Assembly: GCF_000189635.1 (NCBI RefSeq)
Contig: NW_002476334.1
Span: 186,001 to 250,000, forward strand
DNA length: 64,000 bases
Source: Tetrahymena thermophila SB210
Lineage: Eukaryota; Ciliophora; Oligohymenophorea; Hymenostomatida; Tetrahymenidae
Direction of reading: 5' to 3'
Positions 50,685-63,708 of this stretch are shown here, one piece after another. How positions within the stretch are numbered: position 1 is the first letter of the stretch; each line of letters begins with the position of its first letter. Made by a program: the position numbers and the translations under genes. The notes under the pieces are model-generated. The model was not told where the DNA came from and did no database searches. It saw only the letters and a list, made by a program, of their open reading frames with translations.

Positions 50685-51694
50685 TTTTGTATAAAATTTT
50701 AGTGAAAAAAAATTATTGTGAATTTATTTATGTGCAAAAGATATTTTTATTAAAAAATAAGAAAAGCCTCTTTAAAAAAATTAATAGAAAAAATTAAGAC
50801 ACTTTTTAGGAGATAATTTTATTTTTTTAATTAATAAATTAGTGAAATAAATTTATTTTTTGTTTTAATTTTAACATTTTATCAGGTATAAATTTATAGA
50901 AAATCAATAAAAATAATAAAAAAATAATTTCATTTTATTAAATTTAAGGTTCAGTGATTTTCTAAAAACACTAATTTCTGGAACTTGTGTTTGTAAAGAA
51001 ATGATTAATTAAAATAAAAAAAAGCTTTACTAGTAAAATACTAATAAAGGTCTTAATTTAACAAATAGCCAATTACACTGATCTGATATAATACGCCAAA
51101 ATAAAGGCATTCGTGGCGTCTAATACAATTTTGGGATGCAAATACAAAAATAGATAAATAATTTTTGCGAATATTTAAGAATTGATACGAAACTATTCTG
51201 ATAAATGCTATCTTTCTTAAGAATTCTGGATTTCTATTGGTTTTTCTCTTCTAAAATGGATAAAAATAGAATAGAGAGCTTATTTATTTTAAATATATGA
51301 AAAATTTTAGCAATCAAATTTAGCTAAAATGAATCATCTACAAAATTAAGGGGGAAATAACACATTTAAAAGTAACAAATGGTATAAAAAAGAGATATTT
51401 AGCTCTTGAAAATAAATATTGATATTGCTTACAATTTTTTTATTTTATAAAGTTGAACATTAAGTGTGAAGATTAAATTGTAATAAAAGTTTTTCTGCTT
51501 AAAAAAATAAGTTTAATTTAATTAATTGCCTTGAAAAAAAATATATTAACTAATAACAAATAATCTGCAAAACATTATTTTTGTTGCAGCTGATTAAATT
51601 TACATTTAATTTAATAACCACCTTTTAAAAATAATAAGATAATTACTTTTAATAAACAAATTGATTGTGCAAAATATTCATTTATAAGTTAATA
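50685..51694. promoter_or_regulatory. divergent intergenic region
   Basis: Between the LRR gene (-) and the PAS-like receptor gene (+). Includes a less AT-rich stretch at about 51060-51240 with a perfect 6-bp stem (ACGCCA...TGGCGT, 51090-51116) around a 15-nt loop. No gene assigned. Confidence 0.35.
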
Positions 51695-54600
51695 ATGAGC
51701 AATTAAAAAGAAACCAAAGATTCTCAGAAAAAAGATGAATAGGAAAGCGATTAAATCCCAAGAGATAAGAAAAAGGGATTCAACTAGTTCACACTTAAAT
51801 TTTATAATTAAAAGTTAGAAAACTAATTTGTTTAAAAAAATACCAAGCTCGTAAAATATTATTTCATCTCAAATATGCAACATTTTATTTTATAAAATGT
51901 CAAATAAATAGTAGAAATATTTATCAGTACTTTAGAAAAAAACTTTTCATTCGTTGCATAATTGAGCTTTAAAGTATTTAAAATTTATTGAATTATTTAT
52001 TAGAGGTAATCATAGTATCTATGGCTATAGCTGCATGTTGTGATATCAAGCATAGTTTTACTTTGCGTTGATTTCTCGTATTTACCTCTTATAAACATCT
52101 TTCTTTCTTTGATCGTAATGGCACTATTGTATTATCTACCAAACCAATATGTCAAAATTTTATGTATTATTATTGTTGTCTATGCAAGTATTTCTCTATC
52201 GATGCTTAGTGAAAGTACAGATAATAAGCACCGTATATTCCTAAATGGATAGGTAAAAATCGCTATTTTAAAAATAAAAATTATAGACCCATTAATTAAT
52301 TAAATAATTAACTAACTAATTAATTAATTAATTAATTTATTCTTTTTTAAGCAACTTAACTATAACCTAATAATTTATAATTTAACAAATAAAAAAGTAA
52401 ATGGGATTATTCTATATCCTTAGCTATGAGTCTTTTGTTACAGAAACTCTAGGTATAATAATAGGATAGATTATTTCTATATATTTCTTATAATCCTATG
52501 ATAGGTATGTTCTCAATTTCTTGTCTCTAGGATGTGTTTATATCATCTATAGATACATCCACTCTCGAGGTTTAAGATCTCTTTTTATATTTAAGCAAAA
52601 ATAAAAATAAATTGGGACTGTTATTCATAAAGTAATGCCCATTGCTTTATTCGTTACTTCATTTGATTTTATTACTCATCAAATTTCAGTCTAAGGTAAT
52701 TTTTAAGTTTGATCTATTTAATATATTCTATTTTTTTCTTCTCTCTTTCTTTTTCTTTTTGATTTCCTTAATTATTATCTATAATAGCTTGGACAAAGCA
52801 TTTCAAAAATTATTCCAACAAAAATTTAATTTTGCATTTATTAAATTAATTCCACAAATTCCATATTTATTACAAAACAATTTTAAGAATAACTTAGAAT
52901 GTCAATTAGCTTGTTAATTATTAAAAAATGATTACTTACTTATTTATTTATTTAATTGTTTAAAAAGATATGAATGTAGCTGGAAGAAATATGCTAAAGA
53001 CGTTTGGCCCAAAAATAAATGAGTTAAAAGAAATTTTTCAGCAATTTAAAATAAAGTAGTAAATATCCTCTTTTGCTAACTCAAATTATTCGAGAAAAGA
53101 CAATAGCTTTAAAGGAAGACCAAGAACTGTATCATGTGACTTATTTTAGTTTCTTTTGTAGAAGTTTGTTTACATCCACAAGTATAACAACTTCTTCTAA
53201 AAAAAAACTTACATCTTTAAAGAGGATTAAGAAGATATTTTAAACGATTGCAATTAAGAGGAATAAAAGTAATTCGAAAAAGATTTTGTTAAATAAGATA
53301 CCCAAAAGATGACACAATTAGATTAGTAAAATATTTTCAGAGATGATTTAACTAAATCAGAATAATTGAATTGCTATGTGATCTAAGATTAAAGTAACGA
53401 GACTAGATATTACTCTGTAAAGATAATTCCAACCTTCATAGAATAACCTTCTATCTTATTATTAATTGAAGACCTTAAAATGAGGAAATAAAATAAATAT
53501 TTTGAAAAGCAGTAAACAAAGCAATCATAAATTCATAATTTTTTTTTCAGCGATATTCAATAAAAAATTTAGAAACAAATGTCATACATCATTAAAAATA
53601 ATTTATAGTGGTCAAAAAAGATGTGTATCATAATAAGAAATTAATTACTTTCATACTACCAATCAATAAATTAATCTTTTAAGCTACTCGCTAAAGCTGA
53701 AAATTTTAAATTATCTTAAATATAGAAGTACATTCAAGAGTATTTTCCGAATGTTGAGGTAACATTTGAAAATGAATAATTAAAAGAAGAGGAAATTGTT
53801 TAAGATTTTCATCTCGTTTCATACGTTCTAACTTGTTTCTTTACTTCAGCTGAGATATACAATAATAGCCTCAAAAAGAATTTGAATAGCACCTAAAACA
53901 ATAACAGCCAACAAGAATAAATGGATTTTACTAATATTTTCTCAATGCAATAATTCAATTAAAATATGATAGCATCAATAAATCCATAATCAGAAGCTAA
54001 TAATTCTCCTAGGCCTAGGCTAAACAGCTTTTATGAAAATATTGTTACTTTACCTAATATTGTGAGCAGTAATACAGCTTTAAATCTTGCAAATAGTGCT
54101 AATAACTTAAATTTTAATAGTCAGGCCCAAATAAATAACGCGATTATTATGAATACTCAGAGTAATAATCCTAATAATTAATTTTCTACAAATATAAACA
54201 TTCCTTTAAATACAAATAACTAGTTTTAAGGAAATGCAAACAATTCATACTACCCAAATAGTGAAAAATACATAAACTTAAACACAAATAAAAATATAAA
54301 CCCTAATAGTAATAGTGTAATTAACTATGATAATTCTCCAAACAGCAACATATATATATCTAAAAATAACAATTAAAGTAATTATAAAAAATAAGAAAAT
54401 CAAGATAAAATAAACATTATAGTTAACTAAAATTAAAAAAGTGCATTTAGTAACTAAATGCAATCAAATGAAGATAACTGTTTGACAATTAATAATAAAT
54501 GCGAAATATCTGCAATCGAAATTCAATAAGATCTTAAAGATATGAAAGATTCTAACGATGACATATAAAAAATAATTAAATGTCATATTGTCAAAAAAAA

Positions 54601-55519
54601 GTAAAAATTGTATGAATCAATTGTATTTTGTTTTGAAAACTATACAAAAGAAAATAATTATAACCTTAATTATACAGATAACTAAATAATCAATAAATGG
54701 ATTTACCAATAAATCAATAAAATTATAAAATATATAGGACCATGTTAAATAGATTAAAAATAAAATTCTTTATAAATAGAAATATTCACTAATTTAACTA
54801 TCTTATAAAACAATAAAAAACCAGAAACCTAATTATGCATCAATTCACAAGATTAATCGAATTAATAAATAACATTAGTTAATTTGAAATCAGCCATTTA
54901 AGCTACTACAATATTTAAGAATTCTAAATATTAAAAATCAGGTACTGCCACATTTGATGGAGACTAAACCAATTCCTGCTAAAAGTAAAATAGAAAAACA
55001 GGGAATAGCTAATAGCTGATCGTTAATCCCTAAGAAAAAGATTTTAATTCTTTGACTATCATACCATCTACATTCCGCGAAAACTTATTGTGTACTGTGA
55101 GGACTTAAACAACGTAAAGAGCAAAGCTTTCAATAGACACCGATAATATAGATGCAGGAACTAATCAGAAAGCTCCTTCTCAATAAAGCTAGAATGGTAA
55201 ATACTAAATCAATTTATCTTCAGAAAAAGGTAAAAATAACCCAAACTACGGTGTTATAAAATCTGACGAACACTTAAGATCAGCATGTCCTAAATCCTCT
55301 CATATTACTTAAAATTATCATAAAATTCACATGTAAAAATATGGCAAACTTCTTTCAAAGGAAATAGAAAATGAAAGAATCGTAGAAGTCTCCATGACAG
55401 ATTCTAATAATATACCTTCTAGACATAGAATCTCTACAGTTACTTAAAAAATAGATGAAGCTAAAAGTGAAGGGTTTCCTGATTCTAACATCAAAAGATA
55501 TGTATAAACTTACTAATGA
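51695..55519 (+). CDS. multi-pass membrane signalling protein with PAS-like segment and Q/N-rich tail
   Basis: Best phase-consistent model: exons 51695-51952, 52004-52252, 52398-52695, 52788-55519; 1178 residues. After a polar N-terminus come five to six hydrophobic helices (for example IVLLCVDFSYLPLINIFLSL, MGLFYILSY..., GIIIGQIISIYFL). Next is VIHKVMPIALFVTSFDF, which resembles the start of the PAS domain that follows the membrane region in ciliate histidine-kinase-like receptors. The segment YYSVKIIPTFIEQPSILLLIED also fits a PAS-like strand pair. No histidine-kinase H, N or G box is visible, so it may be a degenerate relative. Residues beyond about 450 are Asn/Gln/Ser-rich. First donor (GTTGCA) is atypical, and the exon 3/4 junction is ambiguous: an adjacent frame also looks coding. 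Treat 51950-52990 as approximate. Confidence 0.6.
52310..52341. repeat. TTAA/AACT microsatellite in an intron
   Basis: About seven tetranucleotide units of ATTA/ACTA type inside the third gene segment's intron (52253-52397). Seen directly. Confidence 0.8.
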
Positions 55520-55886
55520 AGCAATTTATATGTATTTATTTATTTAATAATCTATATTTTCAAGCAATTAATTTAAGATAATATTTATAAAAAGTATGTC
55601 GTTTTATTTTATTAAATTCAAAAACTATATTTTTATCAATATTTATAATATTCTAAAATGTATTTTTATCACATTTTTAATATTCTAAAATATATTTACA
55701 TCAACATTAGTAGAAACAATCTTATTAAATAATATTTGTGCTATTTCTAAAATGTGTTTTTGTGTACGAATGCATGTATGTATGTATTCATGTTTGATTG
55801 TTTTAGAATTAAATACTCTAAAAATTGCAAAATTAAGAAATTTCAATTCTAAAATAGAAAACTATGAGTTTTTGAAGAATAAGATA
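55520..55886. other. spacer or possible 5' exon of the next gene
   Basis: ATG at about 55788 opens a 25-codon basic peptide that ends in TGA unless spliced, and the frame of the next gene is itself open back to about 55795 without an ATG. A first exon may be hidden here. The rest is AT-rich with ATGT microsatellite near 55774-55788. Confidence 0.3.
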
Positions 55887-56711
55887 ATGCATAGAATTAA
55901 TAGAGCTAACTCCAAAATCTAAAAAAAAAATAATTAATAATTAATTAATATAATAGAGAAGAATTTTTAGAAAGTAGTTTGTATTGATAAAAAAATGGGA
56001 AATAAATAATATATTGATAAAGAGAATTGCTATGAGATCAAAGTTGAATTTATGACCAAAAAACAAAAGCAAAAGAAAGATGAAATTTTGGCAAATTTTG
56101 AAGAAGTCAAGCTCGTTGATGATTTTGAGATTTATTTGAATAAAGAAGACTAGTATGATGTTGATTTCAGAGATTCGATATTTGTACCTAAGAATTTGAG
56201 CGAAATAGAAGTAGACTTCGTTATAAAGCATTTATATGGAGATTAATTTTAAAAAACAAAAGATGATTTTGAATACCCTGAATTAAATGAATTTGTTAAA
56301 ACAAAAGTCAAAAAAATTATTTGCATACTTTTAAACAACAGAATAATTACTGATCGAAAATAAAAACTTTATATGTCTTAATGCCTTCATACAACTCCTG
56401 TTTTTGAAATAATATATGAAAAGAACTCCTTTTTTGAGGCATTAGGAAAACAGGCGGTCTATAAAATAAAAAAATTTCGCAAAAATTTTATGAAGGACAT
56501 AACAGATTTCTTAGGTTTAACATGTCTTGTAGAATCAATTTAATCAGGAAGTAGATTTGGCATGGTGAGTTCGCTTTTCTCTAAAAAAATTCTTTAATTT
56601 GCTGGTAAATCTGTTTTCGGAGATAATATTGGCTTAGGGGTATTTTTCTCAATATTAAGGCTCTTCTTCCCCTTTGTTACTCCAATCTTGTTTTTGCTAA
56701 GATTGAATTGA
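55887..56711 (+). CDS. unknown protein with C-terminal membrane segment
   Basis: A single-exon frame of 274 codons, ATG at 55887 to TGA; an alternative start is ATG at 55995. The body is acidic/basic mixed and helical, with no motif I recognise. A short amphipathic stretch (SGSRFGMVSSLFSKKI) precedes a C-terminal hydrophobic helix (LGVFFSILRLFFPFVTPILF) that reaches almost to the last residue, as in tail-anchored proteins. It follows the PAS-like gene on the same strand by about 370 bp. A 5' exon upstream is possible. Confidence 0.65.
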
Positions 56712-57217
56712 GGTTAAAAGCCAAGAAAAAATAAATTTTTAAAATCCCTTCTGATAATTAATTAGTCTACTTTATATTATACTCTATTAAACTTCTTAAA
56801 ACATTATATAACTTTATATATAAATAAATATATATTTAAAAATATTCATGTTGCATAAAAAAACTAAAAAAATTTGACAATATAATTTTTTAAAATAAAC
56901 CAACAATTTTATTTATATTTTTATTTTATTCATTAAAAAATTAAATACAAATATTTTGATGGTAATTACTTTTATTTATGATAATTGCAGATGTTTAATT
57001 CTTAGAATTATATTTAATTTTACATAAACATTTTTAATTGTATAAATGATATTTATTAGTTTTAAGGAAAAAGTAAGCTGGTTTATATGAAATTTTTGTT
57101 TTTTTTGGTATTTTAATTAGTGATTGATTACTATTTAGCATTGATTAACTATTTGCATAATTCTTTACCAAAGAATATATTTGCATAAATTAATTAAACT
57201 TATTAGCTTATTGAAAT
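56712..57217. other. intergenic, nothing recognised
   Basis: 506 bp of AT-rich spacer between two plus-strand genes; no repeat or RNA gene recognised. Confidence 0.5.
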
Positions 57218-60200
57218 ATGATTGGTGATGAATTATATGAATCACCTCAATTCAGCAACTAAAGAAAGTAATTTTTATCATAAAAATAATTTTTTAAAAT
57301 AATTAGATTTGAATATTAATCAATTTTAGTAATTTAGACATCTCACCTAATTCTTAGATGAGCCATTAAATTATTAGCGATTCAGAGGCTGCTGTAAATA
57401 ATTAAACTCAGTTTTCTCATTATACAATTAAAGAGTTTTCTCTAAATGGATCTCCTAACAAACAGTAGCAAATAATGCAATCTTTTAGCAATAATGGGTT
57501 TGATAAAAAAATAGGAAATACTTAAATGTCAGTAATTTTAGAAGAGTAGTAAAAATCATGTGCCTTTAGCTAAGTTGTTATATCAAAATAAAATATAGAT
57601 GATAGTTATTCATCGTAAAATTAGCTTACAAGTAAGTAGAATAGCGCTATACTTGGATACAATTATAAAGAAAATGTCCCAAGTAAACCTAAAATATTAC
57701 ATGAATTCTAAGATAACACTTTTATACAGAACTTAAATCCTGTCCAAGATAGGAAAATTGCAGCTAAACAAATCATTCTGGGACCTTCCCTTCAGATTAA
57801 TGATAATAACAGCAAAATTTATTTGTCTAACGATCAAAAAAGGTAAACCTAACTTTAGGCTCTAATGAAATCTAATTAAGAATCTTCTGTTTAGCTTTAG
57901 GAGGTAAGTATATTAAAAGGAACGCCAAAGTAAAGTTGTGTTGAATTAACAGATTAAAATAATACAAAACCTCTCTCAAATATTTCATTTTACAAGGAAT
58001 AAGGTAAAATTACATTTTTTTAAGCAAGCAATAAAAATAAATACAATATCTTTATTATAATAATTTGATAGGTAATGAAGACGAATGCGTTTATTAGATT
58101 TCTAATTATTCTTTCACACCAAAAAGCTTACATAAATAATAATAATAGCATCATGCTTTAGCAAATTATCCAGATTAATTTTCAGCAAGTTAAAAATTTA
58201 CTAAGAATTAAAAAGATACTTTCGCAGGAATTACATCTGTTTCTGCCTCTTTTCACAAAGGTTTTTAAAATAACATAGATTATAAATAACGAAATAATAA
58301 TTAGCAATAAGATATACACTAAAGTAACCCATCTCTGATTTTAAACAATCAAAATTATAAAATTCAAGAAAGTAGTGAGAATTTGACTAATTAAGATAGT
58401 TAGCAGATGCTTGATAATGGAGGTAGATTGATTGAAAAGTAGTAAATTTAAGAATTTTTGAATTCTAAGACTTTGAAGAACCTAAAAAAATCATTAGGTT
58501 AGAATTCTAGATAAAAGAGATAAAAAAGAAGCTTAAATCAAAGTAGTAATTAGGATAAGAGTTAAAATAATGTCCACTAGTATATCAATTCGTAGAATAC
58601 TAAAGAAACTATTACTGATTATTTTAAAATGACAAATGCATAGGTAGATTAGTCACTACCCTCTTTCGATTAGTATCTTAGCAACTTTAAATCACAGTAT
58701 GATAAAAATATTAAGAGAAGACTGAAGAGCTCAATAAACAGAAAAAGCTACGATATCCCTTAATAGAATTCTAAAGGATTTTCTTCTTACTATTCAAAAG
58801 AAGACTCTACTTTTATATTAAGAGAGAATACAGCTCATACTCCTCAAAGTACAACAAATAAATAAATCAAACTTCTAAAATCTACTGCAGGCGGTTATAT
58901 TATGCCAGAATAGCAGACAGAAGATGGGTCTAACTTTTAATTATTTATAAATTAGTAACTTTAGTAATAGTAATAAAGAACACCTCAGTTGATAGAAATA
59001 GAACCTAAGCTAGATGCTGAAGTATAAAGAGATGCTTCAACCATTATAAGATCAATATAAAATAAAATTCCACCAACCTCAATAAGTTCTTCATCAAACG
59101 ACACATCCCATTTGATTAGAGATATTAATAATTAATTGATTTCAATACGGAATGGCAAACATACCAAACCATAAAATAAACAATAGAAATGCTTAACAGA
59201 ATACTCTGAATCAGAAACTTCTAGCAGTCTTAACAATACTTAAAACCTCAAAAATCAATCATCAAATGCTAGGATATAAGAAAATATAAAAGAACTACAA
59301 AAATTAAGCACCATTCACTAGGAAGACACTAAATATGAGTAAATTTTTTTAAAAAATTATATGCATAAGTTAATTAATAAATTCAATTATTAATAATAGG
59401 CTCAACTCTCCCTCAAAAGCAGAGGAAATGAATGATTTCACTTTTGCTTAGAAAACAAAAAAAGGAAAGAGTAAATTATATGAAATGGATTTAAACAATA
59501 TAAAAATAAATCTTGATTTCAACATGACTAACAGTTTAAGTAATTATGTCAATTAAAGACTTCCTTCATCAAACAATAAAATCAAAAATATTCAGAACAA
59601 AATCTCAAGCAACCTAAATTAACCAAATATGACAGTTGGTAATTTTCACTCAAATAATTAGTCTACTAGCAGGGATTTTTAAAGTTCATATGCAAGCGGA
59701 TTTTAAATTTCTAATGGAAATGATAGAAATGTTTCTAAAAATTCTTCACAAGTAACAACTATGCAATTTACCAATGGGACCTCAACCAATACTACAGCAA
59801 CAAAATAAACATTTCAAAGTCCTGTAAAAGCTCTAATCCCCATTTAGAATGAAAAGAGCCATTTAGTTTACAGTTTATAAGATAATAATTTTATAGAAAA
59901 TATAAATTCTACATGTAAAGATAGAAATAGGTTTAATTTCTAGCAAAACACTAAGAAATTTCAGACTCCTAAACAAATAGATTTATCTAACATAGTGTCA
60001 AACTAAAGTAGCAAAACACCTTCTGCAAAGACCAACTATAAAATAAAAGATGCGACTAATGTATATGTAAATAAACAGTCAGATCCAAATGAATTCTTTG
60101 AAAAAAACAAGATTTAATTGTAAAAAAGAAATGCTAAAACTCCTATAAAATAAAAGTGCAATAGAAATGATAATCTCCTAAAAATATATTATAACTAAAA

Positions 60201-60453
60201 CTCTCCTGAAAATATGCTATCTGGTTTCAATGAAAAGAGTAACAAAATATCAGATTAAGTAAAAATGATTGGTATAAACACTCCAATAAATGTAAATAAT
60301 GGAGACATTGCTTAATCCTTTAAAATATAAAGAAATCTTGAAAAACAGTACATTAATTAAAATTTTTAACTTCGCCCAAACCTGTTTAAAGTAAGAACAT
60401 AAAGTGAAGGTAGAAAGAGACAATAAAATATAAGAGTGAAAACTCTGCAGTGA
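57218..60453 (+). CDS. large Gln/Asn/Ser-rich protein of unknown function
   Basis: Four exons (57218-57267, 57330-58003, 58072-59338, 59400-60453), phases 2, 1, 2, giving 1014 residues ending at TGA. The protein is low-complexity throughout (Gln from TAA/TAG/CAA, Asn, Ser, Thr, Lys), with no transmembrane helix, zinc cluster or catalytic motif visible. Short repeated S/T-P pairs such as KTPS, KTPI and NTPI near the C-terminus could be proline-directed phosphorylation sites. The composition resembles prion-like or scaffold proteins common in ciliates. Exon 1 is only 50 nt. The phase-perfect introns and good composition make it a real gene despite unknown function. Confidence 0.8.
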
Positions 60454-61793
60454 ATAAAATTATGAGTATTTTTTTTGGTTTAAATTGAAAAGATTAATTT
60501 TTGCTAAATTTTCTAATATTTATAACTTGGTCAATATGTAAATAATATTTAAGGTTCATTCGATATAATTAAATCTCATCTTTTAAATAAATAAAAACTA
60601 AATTATTAATTTGTTTAATTGATTAAAAATCATAAATTTTTATTATTAAAATAAACTTAATCATATAAGTATTTAACAAAACATTTTTGTCTTAGTTATT
60701 TATCAAGTAAATAAGTAATTGTAAAATAAAATTATAAATATTATAAAAATAATTTCAAAATATAATAATAAATTTTTTTTTAATTTTATTTAAACGAAAA
60801 TGTATATTATCATAAAAAGCTACTGCAATTGTAATTATTACCTATCTTTGTTAAATAGCTTAGAATATAACAAAATAATCTTTAAATTTCACAAATGATT
60901 CAAAAAATTACTTTTTTAATAAAAAAAAACTAAATAAAGTGAACTATCTTATTAATGATAATAATTATAAATTAATATATTTTTATATTTTAAGACTTTT
61001 AAATGAAATTACACATAAACCATCATAAAACATTACTTAGTAATAAATTGGGATTAAATCAATTTCATATTTATTCTTTAATAACTTAAATAATTAATAT
61101 ACATTTTTATTTTAAAAAGTTTAAAATATAACAAAATAATCTTTAAATTTCACAAAAATTCAATAAATTACATCTTTTAAATCAAACAAAAACTATATAA
61201 AGTGAATTATCTTATTAATGATAAATAATTATTATATTAATATTTTTTTATATTTTAAAACTTTTAAATCAAAATATACATCCACCATGATTAGATTAAT
61301 TTCATATTTATTATTTAATATTTATTTTTTAATTAAATATTTTAAGGTATTTATTTAATAGATTAAAATATAACAAAATAATCTTTAAATTTCACAAAAT
61401 ATTCAATAAATTACTTTTTTAAATCAAAAAAAACTAAATAAAGAGAACTATCTTATTAATGATAATAATTATAAATTAATATATTTTTATATTTTAAGAC
61501 TTTTAAATGAAAATATACATCCACTTTCATAAAATATTACTTAGTAATAAATTGATTTAAGATTAATTTCTTATTTATTCTTTAAATACTTAAATAGTTA
61601 ATATCTATTTTTTATATTAAATATTTTAAGTTAATGAAAAGACTGTTAGTGTATTTATTTTTATAGGTTTTTTTGCATAAGTTGCAAATTTATTTGATCT
61701 ATTTTAATTAAGCTGAGTGTATTATGTCATTTATTTTTAATATTTTTAATTATTGTATATAGAAATGAATTAATTATATTTAACTAATAGTTT
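60454..61793. other. convergent intergenic region with a tandem repeat
   Basis: Between the Q/N-rich gene (+) and the acidic coiled-coil gene (-). About 60862-61633 is a threefold tandem repeat listed separately; the rest is plain AT-rich spacer. Confidence 0.6.
60862..61633 (+). repeat. three tandem copies of a ~240-270-bp non-coding unit
   Basis: Units start at about 60862, 61122 and 61364. Each opens with the shared block ATATAACAAAATAATCTTTA followed by AATTTCACAAA, then a run of A, ACTATCTTATTAATGATAA, TTTTTATATTTTAA, ACTTTTAAAT and ends in TTTATTCTTTAA-like sequence. Copies 1 and 3 are closest to each other (both contain ATTACTTAGTAATAAATTG), while copy 2 lacks part of that segment. 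No conserved reading frame. Confidence 0.88.
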
Positions 61794-63030
61794 TCAATAA
61801 AAGGTCTCTCTCATTGATTTTTTAGTATTTGATATAGGTAGTAACTCTGGCATTTTAGAGGTACCATATGCTTTTTCAAGGACGGGTTAACGAACAATTG
61901 GTGGTTTTCTAATTCCAGATTAACTTGTAGACCCTGAAATTGAATTACTATTGGTCGAAGTTGTACCACTCATAAAAGTATTCTTTTTAACTCCTTTTTT
62001 TGCAGTGCTTAAAATAGGTTATGAACTACGTAGTTTGTTATCAAAATTATCAAATAATTTATTAGTATCACCACCAGGCATAAAACGATTAAATTCTCTG
62101 TCCATTTCACTGAAAAGATCCTCGTCAACTCCATATCCAACTCCCCTATACCCTAAATTTAAATCGCTAATAGAGTTTTTAAGCTGATAAACCTCTCCTG
62201 CATAGCCTTATATTTCCTTTTTTGTTTTAGCTATCATCCTTCTTAATTCTTCTAAGTCATCTAATTCTTCTGCTTAAAGCTTTTTTAAATATTCATTTTC
62301 ATCAAAATCTTCATATTATTCATCATCGTTTTCGTCATCATCATCTTCTTCTTTTTTTTCTTATTCTTTTATTTCTGGTTTTTCCTCTTCTTCTTCCTCA
62401 TTTTTTTCTTAGTATAACCCTAATCCTGTTACAAATGTGTTTTCTTTAGATTGCTTTTATTAAATTGTAACTTTTTTCTTTTTTGCTTTTTCTTTCATCA
62501 CAGGAATTTCATCTTTATTCTTCTCAAGCTATGTTAAAATAAATAATTAAAATTTCAATAAAAATCCATCTAATTTCACATTAATTCTTTATTTTTAGTT
62601 TCCTAAAACATTTAAATTATTAATTGCTTATACTTTAAATAAATATCTTCCAAATAGATATAAACTCAATAAGTAAAATTATATTATTGATTACTAACTG
62701 CTTAGCTTTTTCTAAAACTTATTTTCCTGACTGCATAGACTTGGATTTAGTCTTCCCTTAAATTTGTGGTAGACTATCATCCTCATCATTTTCTTTATTC
62801 AAAAAATCGTCATGGTCAAAATCTTTTAAATTTTTGATTGTAGGGTCATCAAAGAGTTTATTGATTTTATCAAAGACATTGATGGGTTGTCTTTTTGATT
62901 TTTCAGTAACAGCTTTAGGAGGACCAATATCGTAATCTTCTTCATCATAATCTTCATCCTAAACTTAAACTTTTTAATTATATTTTAAGGCTAATGATTT
63001 AGCTTTTTAAATATTATTAGGTCTATTCAT
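61794..63030 (-). CDS. acidic coiled-coil protein, unknown function
   Basis: Two exons (63030-62695 and 62528-61794) join in phase 0 across a 166-nt intron, 356 residues. An acidic N-terminus (DEDYDEEDYD) is followed by Lys/Asp-rich sequence. A long Glu/Asp run comes after exon 2 start. About residues 205-250 form a short coiled coil (LDDLEELRRMIAKTKKEIQG). The C-terminal third is Ser/Thr/Pro/Gly-rich with no recognised domain. No membrane helix. It is divergent from the EBP-like gene and convergent with the Q/N-rich gene. Confidence 0.75.
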
Positions 63031-63708
63031 TTTGCACTTTTTTCTTAAGATTTTTTTTTAATTAATAACTCCTAACTTTACTAATTAATTAATTTTTTTT
63101 GTTTTAATGATGATTTAATATTTTAACCAATCTTTCAGTTGAATGTAAAAAGTTATCATAAATTTTTTTCAATCAAAAGAATATTAAATAAAATAGAAGG
63201 AAATATATAATAGCTTTGATGTATTCTCGATTATTTTTTAACAATAATAAATACAATTTAGGAATGCTACTAGTATGAAAATTAAATACACATTAATAAT
63301 AATCAAAAATCAAACTTATATTTTAAAAATTTCTATTCTATCAAAAATATCTTGAAAAAAAACAAATTTCAGTTTTATTCAAAAAATTAATTCTTAAAAA
63401 AAATAATTTAATTTCAAAATAAATTATTTTTTAATTTCAGCTTTCATTCAGAATTTTCTGAGTTTGGGTTTAGTTTTTAAAATGATAATCTAGATAAGTT
63501 AACTTTGAATAATATTGGTTAGAAAAGATGCATTGAATAATATTTATATGTTTCAGTATTTGTGATGAAAAAGATACGTGGTCTCAAGATTTGTTCTAAA
63601 TAAAAATAATTTATATTTGAATTTGGTTTTGTTTAAGCTTTTAAAGAAATTAAAGGTAAAGAAAATAAATCAATTTAATATATAGGTCAAGTAAAAGTAA
63701 ATAGAATC
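63031..63708. promoter_or_regulatory. divergent intergenic region
   Basis: Contains the promoters of the acidic coiled-coil gene (-) and the EBP-like gene (+). AT-rich; no specific site recognised. Confidence 0.4.

Noticed and set aside
52040-52252. Independent 70-aa membrane protein gene
   Set aside because: It is exon 2 of the PAS-like receptor; flanking splice sites are in phase and the frame continues into further membrane helices.
54278-54463. Minus-strand hydrophobic ORF
   Set aside because: Shadow of the Asn-rich tail of the PAS-like gene; Asn codons read antisense give Ile/Val/Leu.
61951-62187. Plus-strand 78-aa ORF
   Set aside because: It is the antisense shadow of the acidic coiled-coil gene, which has a complete phase-consistent minus-strand model.
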